From Kingdonia uniflora (Eukaryota > Streptophyta > Magnoliopsida > Ranunculales > Circaeasteraceae): 64,000 nucleotides of DNA. The DNA is taken from assembly GCA_014058105.1 (NCBI GenBank), contig JACGCM010000571.1, positions 1-64,000 of the forward strand. Direction: 5' to 3'. Of the stretch, positions 23,225 to 36,651 are shown piece by piece (the stretch's first letter is position 1; every line of letters begins with the position of its first letter). A program made the translations under genes and the position numbers. The notes under the pieces were generated by a model. That model was not told the DNA's origin. It worked only from the letters and a program-made list of their open reading frames with translations, and ran no database searches.

Positions 23225-26089
23225 CGAATGCGAGGGCGTTCAAATTCTAGAACACCCCCGGTCTTGTAAGTGCACTTTTACTTCAAAAAATAACTATCCT
23301 TAGGCTGAGGACGCCCCCGGTCATGTAAGTTCATTTTTACTTAAAAAAATGACTATCATTTGAACGAGGACGTCCTACTTTAAGATTCCCCCGGTCTCGC
23401 ATGTACATTTTTACTTCCGCAATGACTATCTTTAGAACAGGGACATTCAACTTAAAGGACGCTTCCGGTCATGTAAGTACATTTTTACTTCAAAAAATGA
23501 CTATCCTTAGAACGAGGACGTCCTACATGAAGGACGCCTTCAGTCTCCCAAGTACATTTTTACTTCCAAGAATGACTATCTTTATAACGAGGACGTCCTA
23601 TTTCAAAGACTCCCCCGTTCTCTTAAGTGCATTTTTACATCAAAAAAAGAGTATCTTTTGAATGAGGAAGTCTTACTTCAAGGACTCTCCCGGCCTCGCA
23701 ACTGACTTTTACATCCAAAAATGACTATCCTGAGAACGAGGATGTCCTACTTCTAGGACTCCCCCGATTCGTAAGTGCATTTATACTTCATAAAATGACT
23801 ATCTTTATAACGAGGACGTCCTACTTCAAAGATGCCCCCGGTCTCGTAAGTCCATTTTTACATTAAAAAATGAGTATCTTTTGATCAAGGACGTCCTACT
23901 TCAAGTACTCTCCCGGCCTCGTAAGTAAATTTTACATCCAAAAATTATTATCTTTATAACGAGGACACTCCCGCTCACGAAAGTGCATTTTTATTTTAAA
24001 AAAAACTATCTTTTGAACAAGGACGTCCTACTTCCAGTACGCCCCAGGTCTTCTAAGTGTATTTTTACTTCAAAAAATGACCATCATTAGAACGAGGACG
24101 TCCTACTTCCAGGACCCCCGCGGTCCCGTAAGTGCATTTTAACTTCAAAAAATGTCCATATTTAGAACGAGGATGTCCTACTTCATGGACGCCCCCAGTC
24201 TCGTAAGTTCATTTTTCCTTCAAAAAATGACTATCTAATGAAGGAGGATGTCCTATTTCATGGACGCCCCCGGTCTCGTAAGTGCATTTTTACTTTAAAA
24301 AATAACTATCTTTAGAACAAGGATGTCCTACTTCCAGTACGCCCCCCGTCTTGTAAGTAAATTTTTACTTCAGAAAATGACTATCATTAGAATGAGGATG
24401 TCCTACTTCAAGGACGCCCACGGTATCGCCAGTCCATTCTAATTTCAAAAAATGTTTATGTGTAGAGCGAGGATTCCCAACTTCATGGACGCCCCCAGTC
24501 TCGTAAGTTCATTTTACCTTCAAAAAATGACTATCTTAAGAACGAGGAAGTCCTACTTCAAGGACGCCCCCGGTGTCATAAGTGCATTTTTATATCAAGA
24601 AATGTCTATCTTTAGAACGAGGACGTCCAAATTCAATGACGCACCCGGTCTCATAATTACATTTTTACTTCAAAAAATGAGTATCTTTTGAACGAGGATA
24701 CAGTACTTTAAGGATCTCCCGACCTCCTAAGTGAATTTTGACTTCAAAAATAACTATCTTTAGAACAAGGACACTCCTGGTCTCGTAAGTGCATTTTAAC
24801 TTTAAAAAATAACTATCTTTAGAACGAGGACGTTCTACTTCCAGTACGCCCCCGCTATTGTAAGTGTATTTTTACTTCAAAAATTTAATATCTTTATAAC
24901 GAGGACGTCCTACTTCAAGGACGCCTAAGGTCTCAAAAGTGCATTTTAACTTCAAAAAATGTCTATGTTTAGAGCGAAGATGTCCTACTTCATGAATGCC
25001 CCTAGTCTCGTATGTTCATTTTTACCTCATAAAATGACAACCTTTAGAGCGAGGATGTCCAAAGTCAAGGATCCCCCCATCTCGAAAGTGCATTTTTACT
25101 TCCAAAAACATCGATGTTTAGAACGAGGAAGACCTACATAAAGGATGCCCCCTGTCTCGTAAGTGCATTTTTACTTTAAAAAATAACTATCTTTAGAACG
25201 AGGATGTCCTACTTCAATGACGCCCCCAGTGTCGTAAGTGCATTTTAACATCAAAAATGACAAAATTTAAAATGAGGACGTCCTACTTCAAGAACGCCCC
25301 CGGTCTCGTAAGTGCATTTTTAATTCAAAAAGTGAATTTCTTTAGAATGAGGATGTCCTATTTCATGAACGCCCACGGTCTCGCAAGTACAATTTTTCAT
25401 CAAAAAATGACTATTTTTTGAACGAGGACGTCCCACTTAATGGACGCCCCCGGTATCGTAAGTACATTTTTACTTCAAAAAATAACTATCTTTGGAACGA
25501 GGACGTCCAACTTCAAGGACGACTCCAGTCTCGTACGTACATTTTTACTTCAAAAAATTACTCTATCGAACGGGGAAGTCCTACTTACAGGACGCTCCCG
25601 GTCACGTATGTTCATTTTAACTTCAAAAAAATACTATATTTAGAACGAGGATGTCCTACTTCAAGGATTCCCACGGTCGCGTAAGTGCATTTTTACTTTA
25701 AAAAGACTATCATTAGAACGAGGATGTCCCACTTCAAGGATGCCCCAGGTCCTGTAAGTACATTTTTACTTTAAAAAATGACTATCTTGAGAACGAGGAC
25801 GTTATATTTCAAGGACCCCCTCGGTTTCGTAAGTAAATTTTTACTTCTAAAAATGACTACGTTTAGAAGGTCGATGTCCTACTTCAAGGATGGCCCCGGT
25901 CTCGTATGTGCATTTTTACTTCAAGAAATGACTATCATTTGAACGAGGACGCCATACCTCAAGAACTCCCCCGGTCACGTAAGTACATTTTTACTACAAA
26001 AAAATGACTATGTTTTGAACGTGGATGTCCTTCTTCAAGGACGCCCCCGGTCTTGTAAGTGCATTTGGACTTCAAAAAGTGACTATCTT
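23225..26089 (+). repeat. HOR unit, 2865 bp, with an internal cassette re-entry
   Basis: It begins with a diverged landmark and a short GGCTGAGGAC monomer. The stretch 23400-23800 duplicates 19500-19900. Near 23800 the order jumps back: a CTTTATAACGAGG monomer is followed again by GAGTATCTTTTG and CTCTCCCGGCC (23871-23935), although that pair was already present at 23649-23695. An ATCGAT monomer is at 25109. Confidence 0.85.
23384..23804 (+). repeat. Rare-variant cassette, copy 2
   Basis: Near-copy of 19480-19900. After this copy the array re-enters the CTTTATAACGAGG/GAGTATCTTTTG section instead of continuing to the GAACGAGGAAGTCC monomer that follows copy 1, so an exchange junction lies near 23790-23815. 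Confidence 0.86.
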
Positions 26090-27404
26090 GAGGGTGGGGA
26101 CGTTCAACATCAAGGACACCCTCGGTCTCGTAAGTGTATTTTTACTTTAGAAAGAGGATACTCCCGGTTTCCAAAGTGCATTTATATTTTATAAAATAAC
26201 TATCTTTTGAACAAGGAAGTCCTACTTCAAGTACGCCCCGGGTCTTGTAAGTGTATTTTTACTTTAAAAAATGACTATCATTAGAACGAAGACGTCCTAC
26301 TTCAAGGACGCCTACGGTTTCGTAAGTGCATTTTAACTTCAAAAAATATCTAAATTTAGAACGAGGATGTCCAACTTCATGAACGCCCCAAGTCTTGTAA
26401 GTTCATTTTTCCTTCAAAAAATGACTATCTTAAGAACGTGGATGTCCTACTTCCAGGACCCCCCCGGTATCGTAAGTGAATTTTTACATCAAAAAATGAC
26501 TACCTTTAGAGCGAGGATTCTCTACTTCAAGGACGCACCCGATCTCGAAAATGCATTTTTACTTCAAAAACTGACAATCTTTAGAGCGTGGATGTCCAAC
26601 TTAAAAGACGCACCCGATCTCGTAAGTGCATTTTTACTTCAAAAAATTACTATCTTTAGGACGAGTATGTCCTACTTCAAGGACTCCCCAGGTCTCGTAA
26701 GTGCATTTTTACTTCTAAAAATGACTATCTTATGAACGAGGACGTCCTACTTCAAAGACTCCCCCAGTCTCGTATGTACATTTTTACTTCAAAAAAAGAC
26801 TATATTTAGAACGGGGAAGTCCTGCTTACAGGATTCCCCCGGTCAAGCAAGTTTATTTTGACTTCAAAAAATGACTATCCTTAAAACGAGGACGTCCTAC
26901 TTCAAGGATGCCCACGGTCTCGTAAGTGCATTTTTTCTTCAAAAAATGTCTATGTTTTGAAGGAGGAAGTCCAAATACAAGGACGCCCCAGGTCTTGTAA
27001 GTACATTTTTACTTTAAAAACTGACAATCTTTAGAGCGAGGACGTCCAAATTTAAGGGCGCCCCCGATTCGTAAGTGAATTTTTACTTCAAAAAATTACT
27101 ATGTTTAGAAGCCGGATGTCCTACTTCAAAGAATCCCCCTGTCCCGTAAGTGCATTATTACATCAAAAAATGACTATCTTTAGAACAAGGACGCCCTACT
27201 TCTAGGATGCCCCCGGTCTCGTAAGCGCATTTTTACTTCAAAAAATGACTATATTTTGAACGAGGACGTCATACTTCAAGAACATCCTCGGTCACGTAAG
27301 TACATTTTAACTTCAAAAAATGGCTATGTTTTGAACGAGGATGTCCTACTTCAAGGACGCCCCCGGTCTGGTAAATGCATTTTGACTTTAAAATGTTTCT
27401 ATCT
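26090..27404 (+). repeat. HOR unit, 1315 bp
   Basis: The landmark reads GAGGGTGGGGACGTTCAAC. The next monomers skip the short GGATGAGGAC member and join a GAGGATACTCCC short monomer at about 26155, so an internal block is missing. It ends with GACGTCATACTTC and the GAGGATGTCC monomer that precede the next landmark. Confidence 0.83.
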
Positions 27405-30400
27405 TGAAGGCCAGGACGTTAAAATTCAAGGACACCCCCGGTCTCGTAAGTATATTTTTACTTCAAAAAATAACTATCCTTAGGCTGAGGAGTCCCCCGG
27501 CCATGTAAGTTCATTTTTACTTTAAAAAATGACTATCTTTAAAACGAGGACGTCATACTTCAAGGATGCCCCCGGTCCCGTATGTACATTTTTACTTCCA
27601 AAATGACTATCTTTAGAACAGGGACGTTCAACTTAAATTACGCTCCCGGTTACGTAAGTACATTATTACTTCAAAAAATAACTATCTTTAGAACAAGGAC
27701 GTCCTACTTCATGGATGCCCCAAGTCTCCCAAGTACATTTTTTCTTCTAAAAATGAATATCTTTATAACGAGAACGTCCTACTACAAAGATGCCCCGGTC
27801 TCGTAAGTTAGTTTTTACATCAAAAAATGAGTATCTTTCAAACAAGGACGTCGTACTTCAAGGACACTCACGGCCTCGCAAGTGAATTTTTCATCCAAAA
27901 ATGATTACCTTTAGAACGAGGACACTCCCGGTCACGAAAGTGCATTTTTATTTTAAAAAATAACTATCTTTTGAACAAGTACGTCCTACTTCCAGTACGT
28001 CCTACTTCTAGTACTCCCCCGGTCTTGTAAGTGTATTTTTAGTTCAAAAAATAACAATCATTAGAACGAGGATGTCTTACTTCAAGAACCCCCACGGTCT
28101 CGAAAGTGCATTTTAACAACAAAAAATGTCTATATTTAGAACGAGGATGTCCTACTTCATGGACGCCCCCAGTCTCGTAAGTTCATTTTTCCTTCAAAAA
28201 ATGACAATCTAAAGAACGAGGATATCCTATTTCATGGACTCCCCCGGTCTCGTTAGTGCATTTTTACTTTAAAAAATAACTATCTTTTGAACAAGGACGT
28301 CTTACTTCCAGTACGCCCCCGGTCTTGTGAGAAAATTTTTACTTTAAAAAATGACTATAATTAGAATAAGGATGTCGTACTTCAAGGACTTCCACGGTCT
28401 CGTAAGTCCATTTTAATTTCAAAAAATGTTTATGTGTAGAACGAGGATTCCCTACTTTATGGACGCCCCTAGTCTCGTAAGTTCATTTTTCCTTCAAAAA
28501 ATTACTATCTTAAGAACGAGGAAGTCCTACTTCAAGGACGACCCCGGCGTCATAAGAGCATTTTTACATCAAAAAATGTTTATATTTAAAACGAGGACGT
28601 CCTACTTAAAGGATGCCCCCAGTCTCCTGAGTGCATTTTAACTTACAAAAATGACTATCTTTATAACGAGGATGCCATAATTAAATGACGCCCCCGGTCT
28701 CGTAATTAGATTTTAATATCAAAAAATGAGTATCGTTTGAACGAGGATGTCGTACTTCAAGGACTCTCCCGGGCTCCTACGTGAATTTTTACTTACAAAA
28801 ATAACTATCTTTAGAACAAGGACACTCCCGGTCTCGCAAGTGCATTTTAACTTTAAAAAATAACTATCTTTAGAACGAGGACGTCCTACTTCCAGTAAGC
28901 CCCTTGTCTTGTAAGTGTATTATTACTTCAAAAAATTACCATTTTTAGAACGAGGACGTCCTATTTCAAGGACGCCCACGGTCTTAAAAGTACATTTTAA
29001 CTTCAAAAAATATCTATGTCTAGAACGAGGATGTCCTACTTCATGGACGCCCCCAGTCTCGTAAGTTCATTTTCCCTTCAAAAAATTACTATCTCACCAA
29101 CAAGGATGTCCTACATCAAGGACGCCCCTGGTGTCTTAAGTGTATTTTTACATCAAAACATGACAATCATTTGAACGAGAACGTCCTACTTCTAGAACGC
29201 CCACGGTCATGTAAGTGCATTTTTACTTCAAAAAATGTCTATGTTTAGAACGAGGATGTCCTACTTCATGGATGCCCCCATTCTCGTATGTTCATTTTTA
29301 CTTCATTAAATGACAATCTTTATAGCGAGGATGTCCTACTTGAAGGATTCCCCCGATCTCGAAAGTGCATTTTTACTACAAAAAACATCGATGTTTAGAA
29401 CAAGGATGTCCTACTTCAAGGACGCCCCCGGTATCGTAAGTGCATTTTAACATAAAAATTAACTACCTTTAGAACGAGGACGTCCAACTTCAAGAACGCC
29501 CCCGGTCACGTAAGTTCATTTTTAATTAAAAAAATGACTTTCTTTAGAACGAGGACGTCCTACATCAAGGACGCCCCCGATCTCGTAAGTGAATTTTTAC
29601 TTCCAAAAATGACTTTCTTTTGAACGAGGACATCCTACATCATGAACACCCCCGGTCTCGTAAGTACAATTTTACATCAAAAAATGACTAAATTTTGAAC
29701 GAGGACGTCATACTTAATGGACGCCCCCGGTCTCGTAAGCGCATTTTTACTTCAAAAAATAACTATCTTTAGAACAAGGACGTCCTACCTCAAGGACGAC
29801 TCCAGTCTCGTATGTACATTTTTACTTCAAAAAATGACTTTACCGAATGGGGAAGTCCTACTTACAGGAGGCTCCCAGTCACGCAAGTTCATTTTGACTT
29901 AAAAAAAAAACTATCTTTAGAACGAGGACGTCCTACTCCAAGGATGCCCCCGGTCTCATAAGTGCATTTTTACTTCAAAAAATGTCTTCGTTTAGAATGA
30001 GGCAGTCAAACTTCAAGGACGCCACAGGTCTTGTACGTACATTTTTACTTTAAAAAATGACTATCTTTAGAGCGAAGACTTCGTACTTCAAGGACCCCCT
30101 CGGTTTCGTAAGTAAATTTTTACTTCAAAAAATTACTATGTTTAGAAGGTGGATGTCCAACTTCAAAGACGCCCTCGGTCTCGTAAGTGTATTTTTACAT
30201 CAAAAAATAAATATCTTTGGAACGAGGACGTCCTACTTCAAGGACGCCCCCGGTCTCGTATGTAAATTTTTACTTTAAAAAATGACTATCTTTTGAACGA
30301 GGACGTCATACTTCAAGAACTCCCCCGGTCTCGTAACTACATTTTTACTTCAAAAAATGACTATGTTTTGAACGAGGATGTCTTACTTCAAGGACTCCCC

Positions 30401-30442
30401 CGGTCTTGTAAGTACATTTTTACTTCAAAAAGTGACTATCTT
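27405..30442 (+). repeat. HOR unit, 3038 bp
   Basis: Landmark GAAGGCCAGGACGTTAAAATTC, then the short GGCTGAGGAGTCCCCCGG monomer, ACAGGGACGTTCAAC, CTCCC, GAGTATC, CACTCACGGCC, a 59-bp monomer (about 27918), CCAGTACG, TGTCTATATTTAG and CTTAAG monomers in the usual order. The GAACAAGG, CTCCC and CCAGTA series occurs a second time near 28740-28900, an internal duplication. An ATCGAT monomer is at 29386. Confidence 0.86.
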
Positions 30443-32988
30443 GAAGGCGAGGACGTTCAACTTTAAGGATGCCCCCGGTCCCGTAAGTGTATTTTTACTT
30501 CGAAAAATAATAATCCTTAGGATTTGAACTCCCCCGGACATGAAAGTTCATTTTTACTTCAAAAAATGACTATCTTTAGAACGAGGACGTCCTACTTCAA
30601 GGACCCCCCCCCCCCCCGGTCTCGTATGCACATTTTTATTTTAAAAAATAACTATCTTTAGAACGGGGACGTAACACTAAAAGGATGTTCTCGACCACGT
30701 AAGTACATTTTTACTTCAGAAAATTACTATCTTTAGAACGAAGATGACCAACTTTAAGGACGCCCCTAGTGTCCTAAGTACATTTTTACTTCCAAAAATG
30801 ATTATCTTTATAACGAGGACGTCTTACTTCAAAGACGCTCCCGGTCACGTAAGTATATTTTTACTTCAATAAATGAGTATCTTTTGAACGAGGATGTCGT
30901 ACTTCAAGGACTCTCCCGGCCTCGTACGTGAATTTTTACTTCAAAAACTGACTATCTTTAGAACAAGGACACTCCCGGTTTCGTAAGTGCATTTTAACTT
31001 AAAAAAATAACTATCTTTAGAACGAGGACGTTCTACTTCCCGTACGCCCCCGAACTTGTAAGTTATTTTTACTTCAAAAAACGACTATCTTAAAAATGAG
31101 GACGTGCTACTTCAAGGGCGCCCACGGTCTCCTGAGTGCATTTTAACTTCAAAAAATGTCTATGTTTAGAACGAGGATGTCCTACTTCATGAACGCCCTC
31201 TGTCTCGTAAGTTTATTTTTCCTTCAAAAAATGACTATCTTAAGAACGAGGAAGTTCTACTTCAAGGACGCCCCCTGTCTTGTACGTGCATTTTTGCACC
31301 AAAAAATGAGTATCTTTTAAACGAGGATGTCAAACTTCAAGGACCCTCCCGGCCTCGTAAGTGAATTTTTACATCCAAAAATGACTATCTTTAGAACGAG
31401 GATACTCCCGGTCTCGAAAGTTCATTTTTATTTTAGAAATTAGCTATCTTTTGAACAAGGAAGTCCTACTTCAAGGATGCCCCCAGTTTCGTAAGTACAT
31501 TTTTACTTCAAATAACGACTTGTTTAGAACGGGGATGTCCTACATCAAGGACTCCCCGGGTATCGTAATTTCATTTTCAATTCAAAATGTGACTATCTTT
31601 ATAACGGGGACGTCCTACTTAAAGAACACACCCGGTCACGCAAGTACATTTTTACTTCAGAAAATGACTATCTTTAGAACAGGGATGTCCAACTTTAAGG
31701 AGGCCCCCAGTCTCCTGAGTACATTTTTACTTCGAAAAATGATTATCTTTAGAACGAGGGCGTCCTACTTCAAAGACGCTCCCGGTCACGTTAGTACATT
31801 TTTACTTCAATAAATGAGTATCCTATGAACGTGGATGTCGTACTTCAAGAACTCTCCCAGCCTCGTACGTGAATTTTTATTTCAAAAAATGACTATCTTT
31901 AGAACAAGGACACTCCCGGCCTCGTAAGTGCATTTTAACTTTAAAAAATAACTATCTTTAGAACGAGGACGTCCTACTTCCCGTACGCCCCCGGACTTGT
32001 AAGAGTATTTTTACTTCAAAAAATGACTATCTTTAGAACGAGGACGTGCTACTTCAAGGACGCCCAAGGTCTCGTAAATGCATTTTAACTTCAAAAAATT
32101 TCTATGTTTAGAACGAGGATGTCCTACTTCATAGACTCCCCCAGTCTCGTAAGTTTATTTTTCCTTCAAAAAATGACTATCTTAAGAACGAGGATGTTCT
32201 ACTTCAAGGATGCCCCCAGTCTTGTTCGTGCATTTGGACTTTAAAAAATGACTATCTTTAGAACGAGGATGTCCTACTTCAAGGACGCCCCCGGTCTCGT
32301 ATGTACATTTTTACTTCCAAAATGACTATCTTTTGAGCAGGGACATTCAACATAAAGGACGCTCCCGGTAACCTAAGTACATTTTTACTTCAAAAAATGA
32401 TTATCTTTAGAACGAGGACGTCCTACTTCAAGGACAACCCCAGTCTCCCAAGTACATTTTTACTTCCAAAAATTACTATTCTTATAACGAGGGCGTCCAA
32501 CTTCAAAGATGCCCACGGTCTCGCAAGTACATTATTACATCAAAAAATAAGTATCTTTTGAACAAGGACGTCGTACTTCAAGGACTTTCCCGGCCTCGAA
32601 ATTGAATTTTTCATCCAAAAATGATTATCTTTAGAACGAGGACACTCCTGGTTTCAGAAGTGCATTTTTATTTTAAAAAATAACTATCTTTTGAACAAGG
32701 ACGTCGTACTTCCAGTAAGCCCTCAGACTTGTAAGTGTATTTTTACTTCAAAAAATGACTATCTTTAGAAAGGGATGTGCTACTTCAAGGACACCCATGG
32801 TCTCGCAAATAACTTTTAACTTCTAAAAATGTCTATGTTTAGAACGAGGATGTCCTACTTCATGCACGCCCCCATTTTCGTAAGTTCATTTTTCCTTCAA
32901 AAAATGACTATCTTAAGAACGACGATCTTCTACTTCACGGACACCCCAGTCTTGTAAGTGCATTTGGACTTCAAAAAGTGACTATCTT
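30443..32988 (+). repeat. HOR unit, 2546 bp, with poly-C
   Basis: Landmark then the short GGATTTGAACTCCCCCGG monomer. The next monomer has its C run expanded to 14 at 30604-30617. The CTCTCCCGGCC monomer followed by a 59-bp monomer occurs four times in this unit (about 30910, 31345, 31855 and 32590), and the last copy belongs to a partial repeat of the HOR start at 32230-32480. Confidence 0.86.
30604..30617 (+). repeat. Poly-C run of 14
   Basis: Expansion of the normal five-C tract in the monomer two places after the landmark, just before GGTCTCGTATGCAC. The homologous monomer at 35945 has nine. Confidence 0.92.
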
Positions 32989-35783
32989 GAAGGCGTTGTC
33001 GTTCAAATTTAAGGACACCCCCGGTCTCGTAAGTGTATTTTTACTTCAAAAAATAACTATCCTTAGGATGAGGACGACCCCGGTCATGTAAGTTTATTTT
33101 TACTTCAAAAAATGACTATCTTTAGAACGAGGATGTCTTACTTAAAGGACGCCCCTGGTCTCGTATGTACATTTTTAATTCCCAAATTACTATCTTTAAA
33201 ACAGGGACATTCAACATAAAGGACTCTCCCGGTCACGTAAGTACATTTTTACTTCAAAAAATGACTATCTTTAGAACGAGGACGTCCAACTTCAAGGACT
33301 CCCCCAGTCACCCAAGTACATATTTACTTCCAAAAATGACTATCTATATAACAAGGGCGTCTTACTTCAAAGATGCCCTCGGTCTCGTAAGTACATTTTT
33401 ACATCAAAAAATGAGTATCTTTTGAACAAAGACGTCGTACTTCAAGGACTCTCCCGACCTCGTAATTGAATTTTACACCCAGAAATGATTATCTTTAGAA
33501 CGAGGACACTCCCGGTCTCGAAAGTACATTTTTACTTTAAAAAATAACTATATTTAGAACAAGGACGTCCTACTTTCTGTACGCCCCCGGTCTTGTATGT
33601 AAATTTTTACTTCAAAAAATGACTATCATTCGAATGAGGATGCCTACATAATGGACGCCCACGGTCTCTTCAGACAATTTTAATTTCAAAAAAAATTTAT
33701 GTGTAGAACAAGGATTTCCTACTTCATTGATGCCCCAGTCTCGTAAGTTTATTTTGCCTTCAAAAAATGACTATCTTAAGAACGAGGAAGTCCTACTTCC
33801 TGGACGCCCCCGGTGTCATAAGTGCATTTTTATATTAAAAAATGCCTATCATTAGAACGAGAACGTCCTACTTCAAGGACGCCCCTAGTCCCCTGAGTAC
33901 ATTTTTATTTCCAAAAATTACTATCTTAATAATAAGGACGTCCTAATTCAATGACGCCTTCGGTCTCGTAATTACATTTTTACCTAAAAAAATGAACATC
34001 TTTTGAACGAGGATGTCGCACTTCGAGGACTCTCCCGGCCTCCTGCGTGAATTTTTACATCCAAAAATAACTATCTTTAGAACAAGGACACTCCCAGTCT
34101 CGTAAGTGCACTTCAACTTTAAAAAATAACTATCTTTAGAACGAGGACGTCCTACTTCCAATACGCCCCCGGTCTTGTAAGTGTATTTTTACTTATAAAA
34201 ATGACTATCTTTAGAACGAGGACGCCCTACTTCAAGGACGCCCGCGGTCTAAAATGTACATTTTAACTTCAAAAAATGTCTATGTTTTGAACGAGGACGT
34301 CCTACATTAGGGACTCCCCCAGTCACGTAAGTTAATTTTTCCTTTAAAAAATGACTATCTTAAGAACGAGGATGTTCTACTTCAAGGATGCCCCAGGTGT
34401 CGTAAGTGTATTTTTACATCAAAACATGACTATCTTCTGAACGAGGATTTCCTACTTTAAGAACCCCGACTGTCATGTAAGTGCATTTTTACTTCAAAAA
34501 ATGTATATGTTTAGAAAGTGGATGTCCTACTTCGTGGATGCCCCCAGTCTCGTAAGTTCATTTTTACTTCATAAAATGACAACCTTTAGAGCGAGGATGT
34601 CCTACTTCAGGATGCCCCCGATCTCGAAAGTGCATTTTCACTTCAAAAATCATCGATGTTTGGAACGAGGAAGCCCTACATAAAGGATGCCCCCAGTCTC
34701 GTAAGTGCATTTTTAATTCAAAAAATAACTATCTTTTGAACGAGGATGTCCTACTTCAAGGACACCCCCGGTGTCGTAAGTGAATTTTAACATAAAAAAA
34801 TGACAACCTTTAGAACGAGGACGTCCTACTTCAAGAACGCCCCCAGCCTCGTAAGTGCATTTTTAAATAAAATAATGACTTTCATTAGAACGAGGAGGTC
34901 CTAAATCAAGGACACCCCTAATCTCGTAAGTGAATTTTTACTTTAATAAATGATTTTCTTTTGAACAAGGACATCCTCCTTCATAAACGCCCCCGGTCTC
35001 GTAAATACAATTTTACATCAAAAAATGACTATTTTCTGAACGAGAACGTCCTACTAAATGGACGCCCCCGGTCTCGTAAGTGCATTTTCACTTCGCAAAA
35101 TAACTATCTATAGAATGAGGACGTCATACTTCAAGGTCGACTCCAGTCTCGTATGTACATTTTAACATCAAATAATGACTCTATAGAACGGGCAAGTCCT
35201 ACTTACAGGACGCTCCCGGTCACGCAAGTTCATTTTGACTTAAAAAAAAGACTATCTTTAGAACGAGGACGTCCTACTTCAAGGACGCCCCCGGTCTCAT
35301 AATTGCATTTTTACACCAAAAAATGTCTGTGTTAAGAACGAGGTAGTCCAACTTCAAGGACTCCCCAGGTCTTGTATGTACATTTTTACTTAAAAAAATG
35401 ACTATCCATAGGACGAGGACGCCGTACTTCATGGACCCCCTCGGTTTCGTAAGTGAATTTTTACTTCAAAAAATGACTATGTTTAGAAAGAGAATTTCTT
35501 ACTTCAAAGACGCCCCCTGTCTCTTAAGTGCATTTTTAAATCAAAAAATAACTACCTTTAGAGCGAGGACGTCCTACTTCAATGACGCCCCCGGTCTCGT
35601 ATGTGCATTTTTATTTCAAAAAATGACTATCTTTTGAACGAGTACGTCATACTTCAAGAACTCCCCCGGTCTCGTAAGTACATTTTTACTTCAAAAAATG
35701 ACTATGTTTTGAACGAGGATGTCCAACTTCAAGAACGTCCCCGGTCTTGCAAGAGCATTTTTACTTCAAAAAGTGACTATCTT
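32989..35783 (+). repeat. HOR unit, 2795 bp
   Basis: Landmark GAAGGCGTTGTCGTTCAAATT, short GGATGAGGACGACCCC monomer, then ACAGGGACATTCAACATAAAGG and the ordered CTCTCCC/59-bp/CCAGTA-like series, present twice (about 33450 and 34040). The ATCGAT monomer is at 34651. It ends with GAGTACGTCATA and GAGGATGTCCAAC monomers. Confidence 0.86.
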
Positions 35784-36651
35784 GAAGGCGAGGACGTTCA
35801 ACTTCAAGGGCGCCCCCGGTCTCGTAAGTGCATTTTTACTTCAAAAAATTACTATCCATAGGATGCGGACTCCCCCGGTCATGTAATTTCATTTTTACTT
35901 CAAATAATGACTATCTTTATAACGAGGACGTCCTACTTCAAGAACCCCCCCCCGGTCTCGTATGTACATTTTTATTTCAAAAAATGACTATATTTAGAAC
36001 GGGGACGTCCCACTTAAAGGACGTTCCCGGTCACATAAGTATATTTTTACTTCAGAAAATAACTATCTTTAGAACGAGGATATCCTACTTTAAGGACGCC
36101 CCCAGTCCCCTGAGTACATTTATCTTCCAAAAATGACTATCTTTATTACGAGGATGTCCTACTTCAAAGACGCTCCCGGTCTCGTAAGTACATTTTTACT
36201 TTATAAAATGAGCATCTTGTGAACGAGGATATCACACTTCCTGGACTATCCCAGCCTCGAACGTGAATTTTTACTTCAAAAATGACTATCTTTAGAACAA
36301 GGACACTCCCGGCCTCGTAAGTGCATTTTAACTTTAAAAAATAACAATCTTTCGAACGAGGACGTCCTACTTCCAGTACGCCCCCAGACTTATAAGTGTA
36401 TTTTAACTTCAAAAAATGACTATCTTAAGAACGAGGACGTGCTACTTGAAGGACGCCCACAATCTCGTAAGTGCATTTTAACTTTAGAAAATGTCTATAC
36501 TTAGAACGAGGATGTCCTACTTCATGGACTACCCTAGTATCGAAAGTTCATTTTTCCTTCAAAAAATGACTATCTTAAGAATGAGGATGTCCTACTTCAA
36601 GGACACCCCCAGTCTTGTAAATGCATTCGGACTTCAAAAAGTGACTATCTA
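35784..36651 (+). repeat. HOR unit, short form (868 bp)
   Basis: Landmark, short GGATGCGGACTCCCCCGG monomer, a monomer with nine Cs (35945-35953), GAACGGGGACGTCCCAC, CCCTGAGTAC, GAGCATCTTGTG, CTATCCCAGCC, a 59-bp monomer (about 36300), CCAGTACG and the GTCTATACTTAG monomer, then directly the pre-landmark GCATTCGGACTTC monomer. It is effectively a unit with the ATCGAT half deleted. Confidence 0.86.
35945..35953 (+). repeat. Poly-C run of 9
   Basis: Same HOR position as the run at 30604, before GGTCTCGTATGTAC; moderate expansion. Confidence 0.88.

Noticed and set aside
33943..34161. Reverse-strand open frames (GGVLEVGRPRSKDS type)
   Set aside because: Antisense reading of the same monomer, with about one stop per unit in the consensus. 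Nothing else supports a gene.
35601..35861. Second family of repeat peptides (NEDVLLQGRPRSRK type)
   Set aside because: This is the other forward frame of the same monomers, opened by TTTTGA. Two families in overlapping frames of one satellite argue for a by-product, not a protein.
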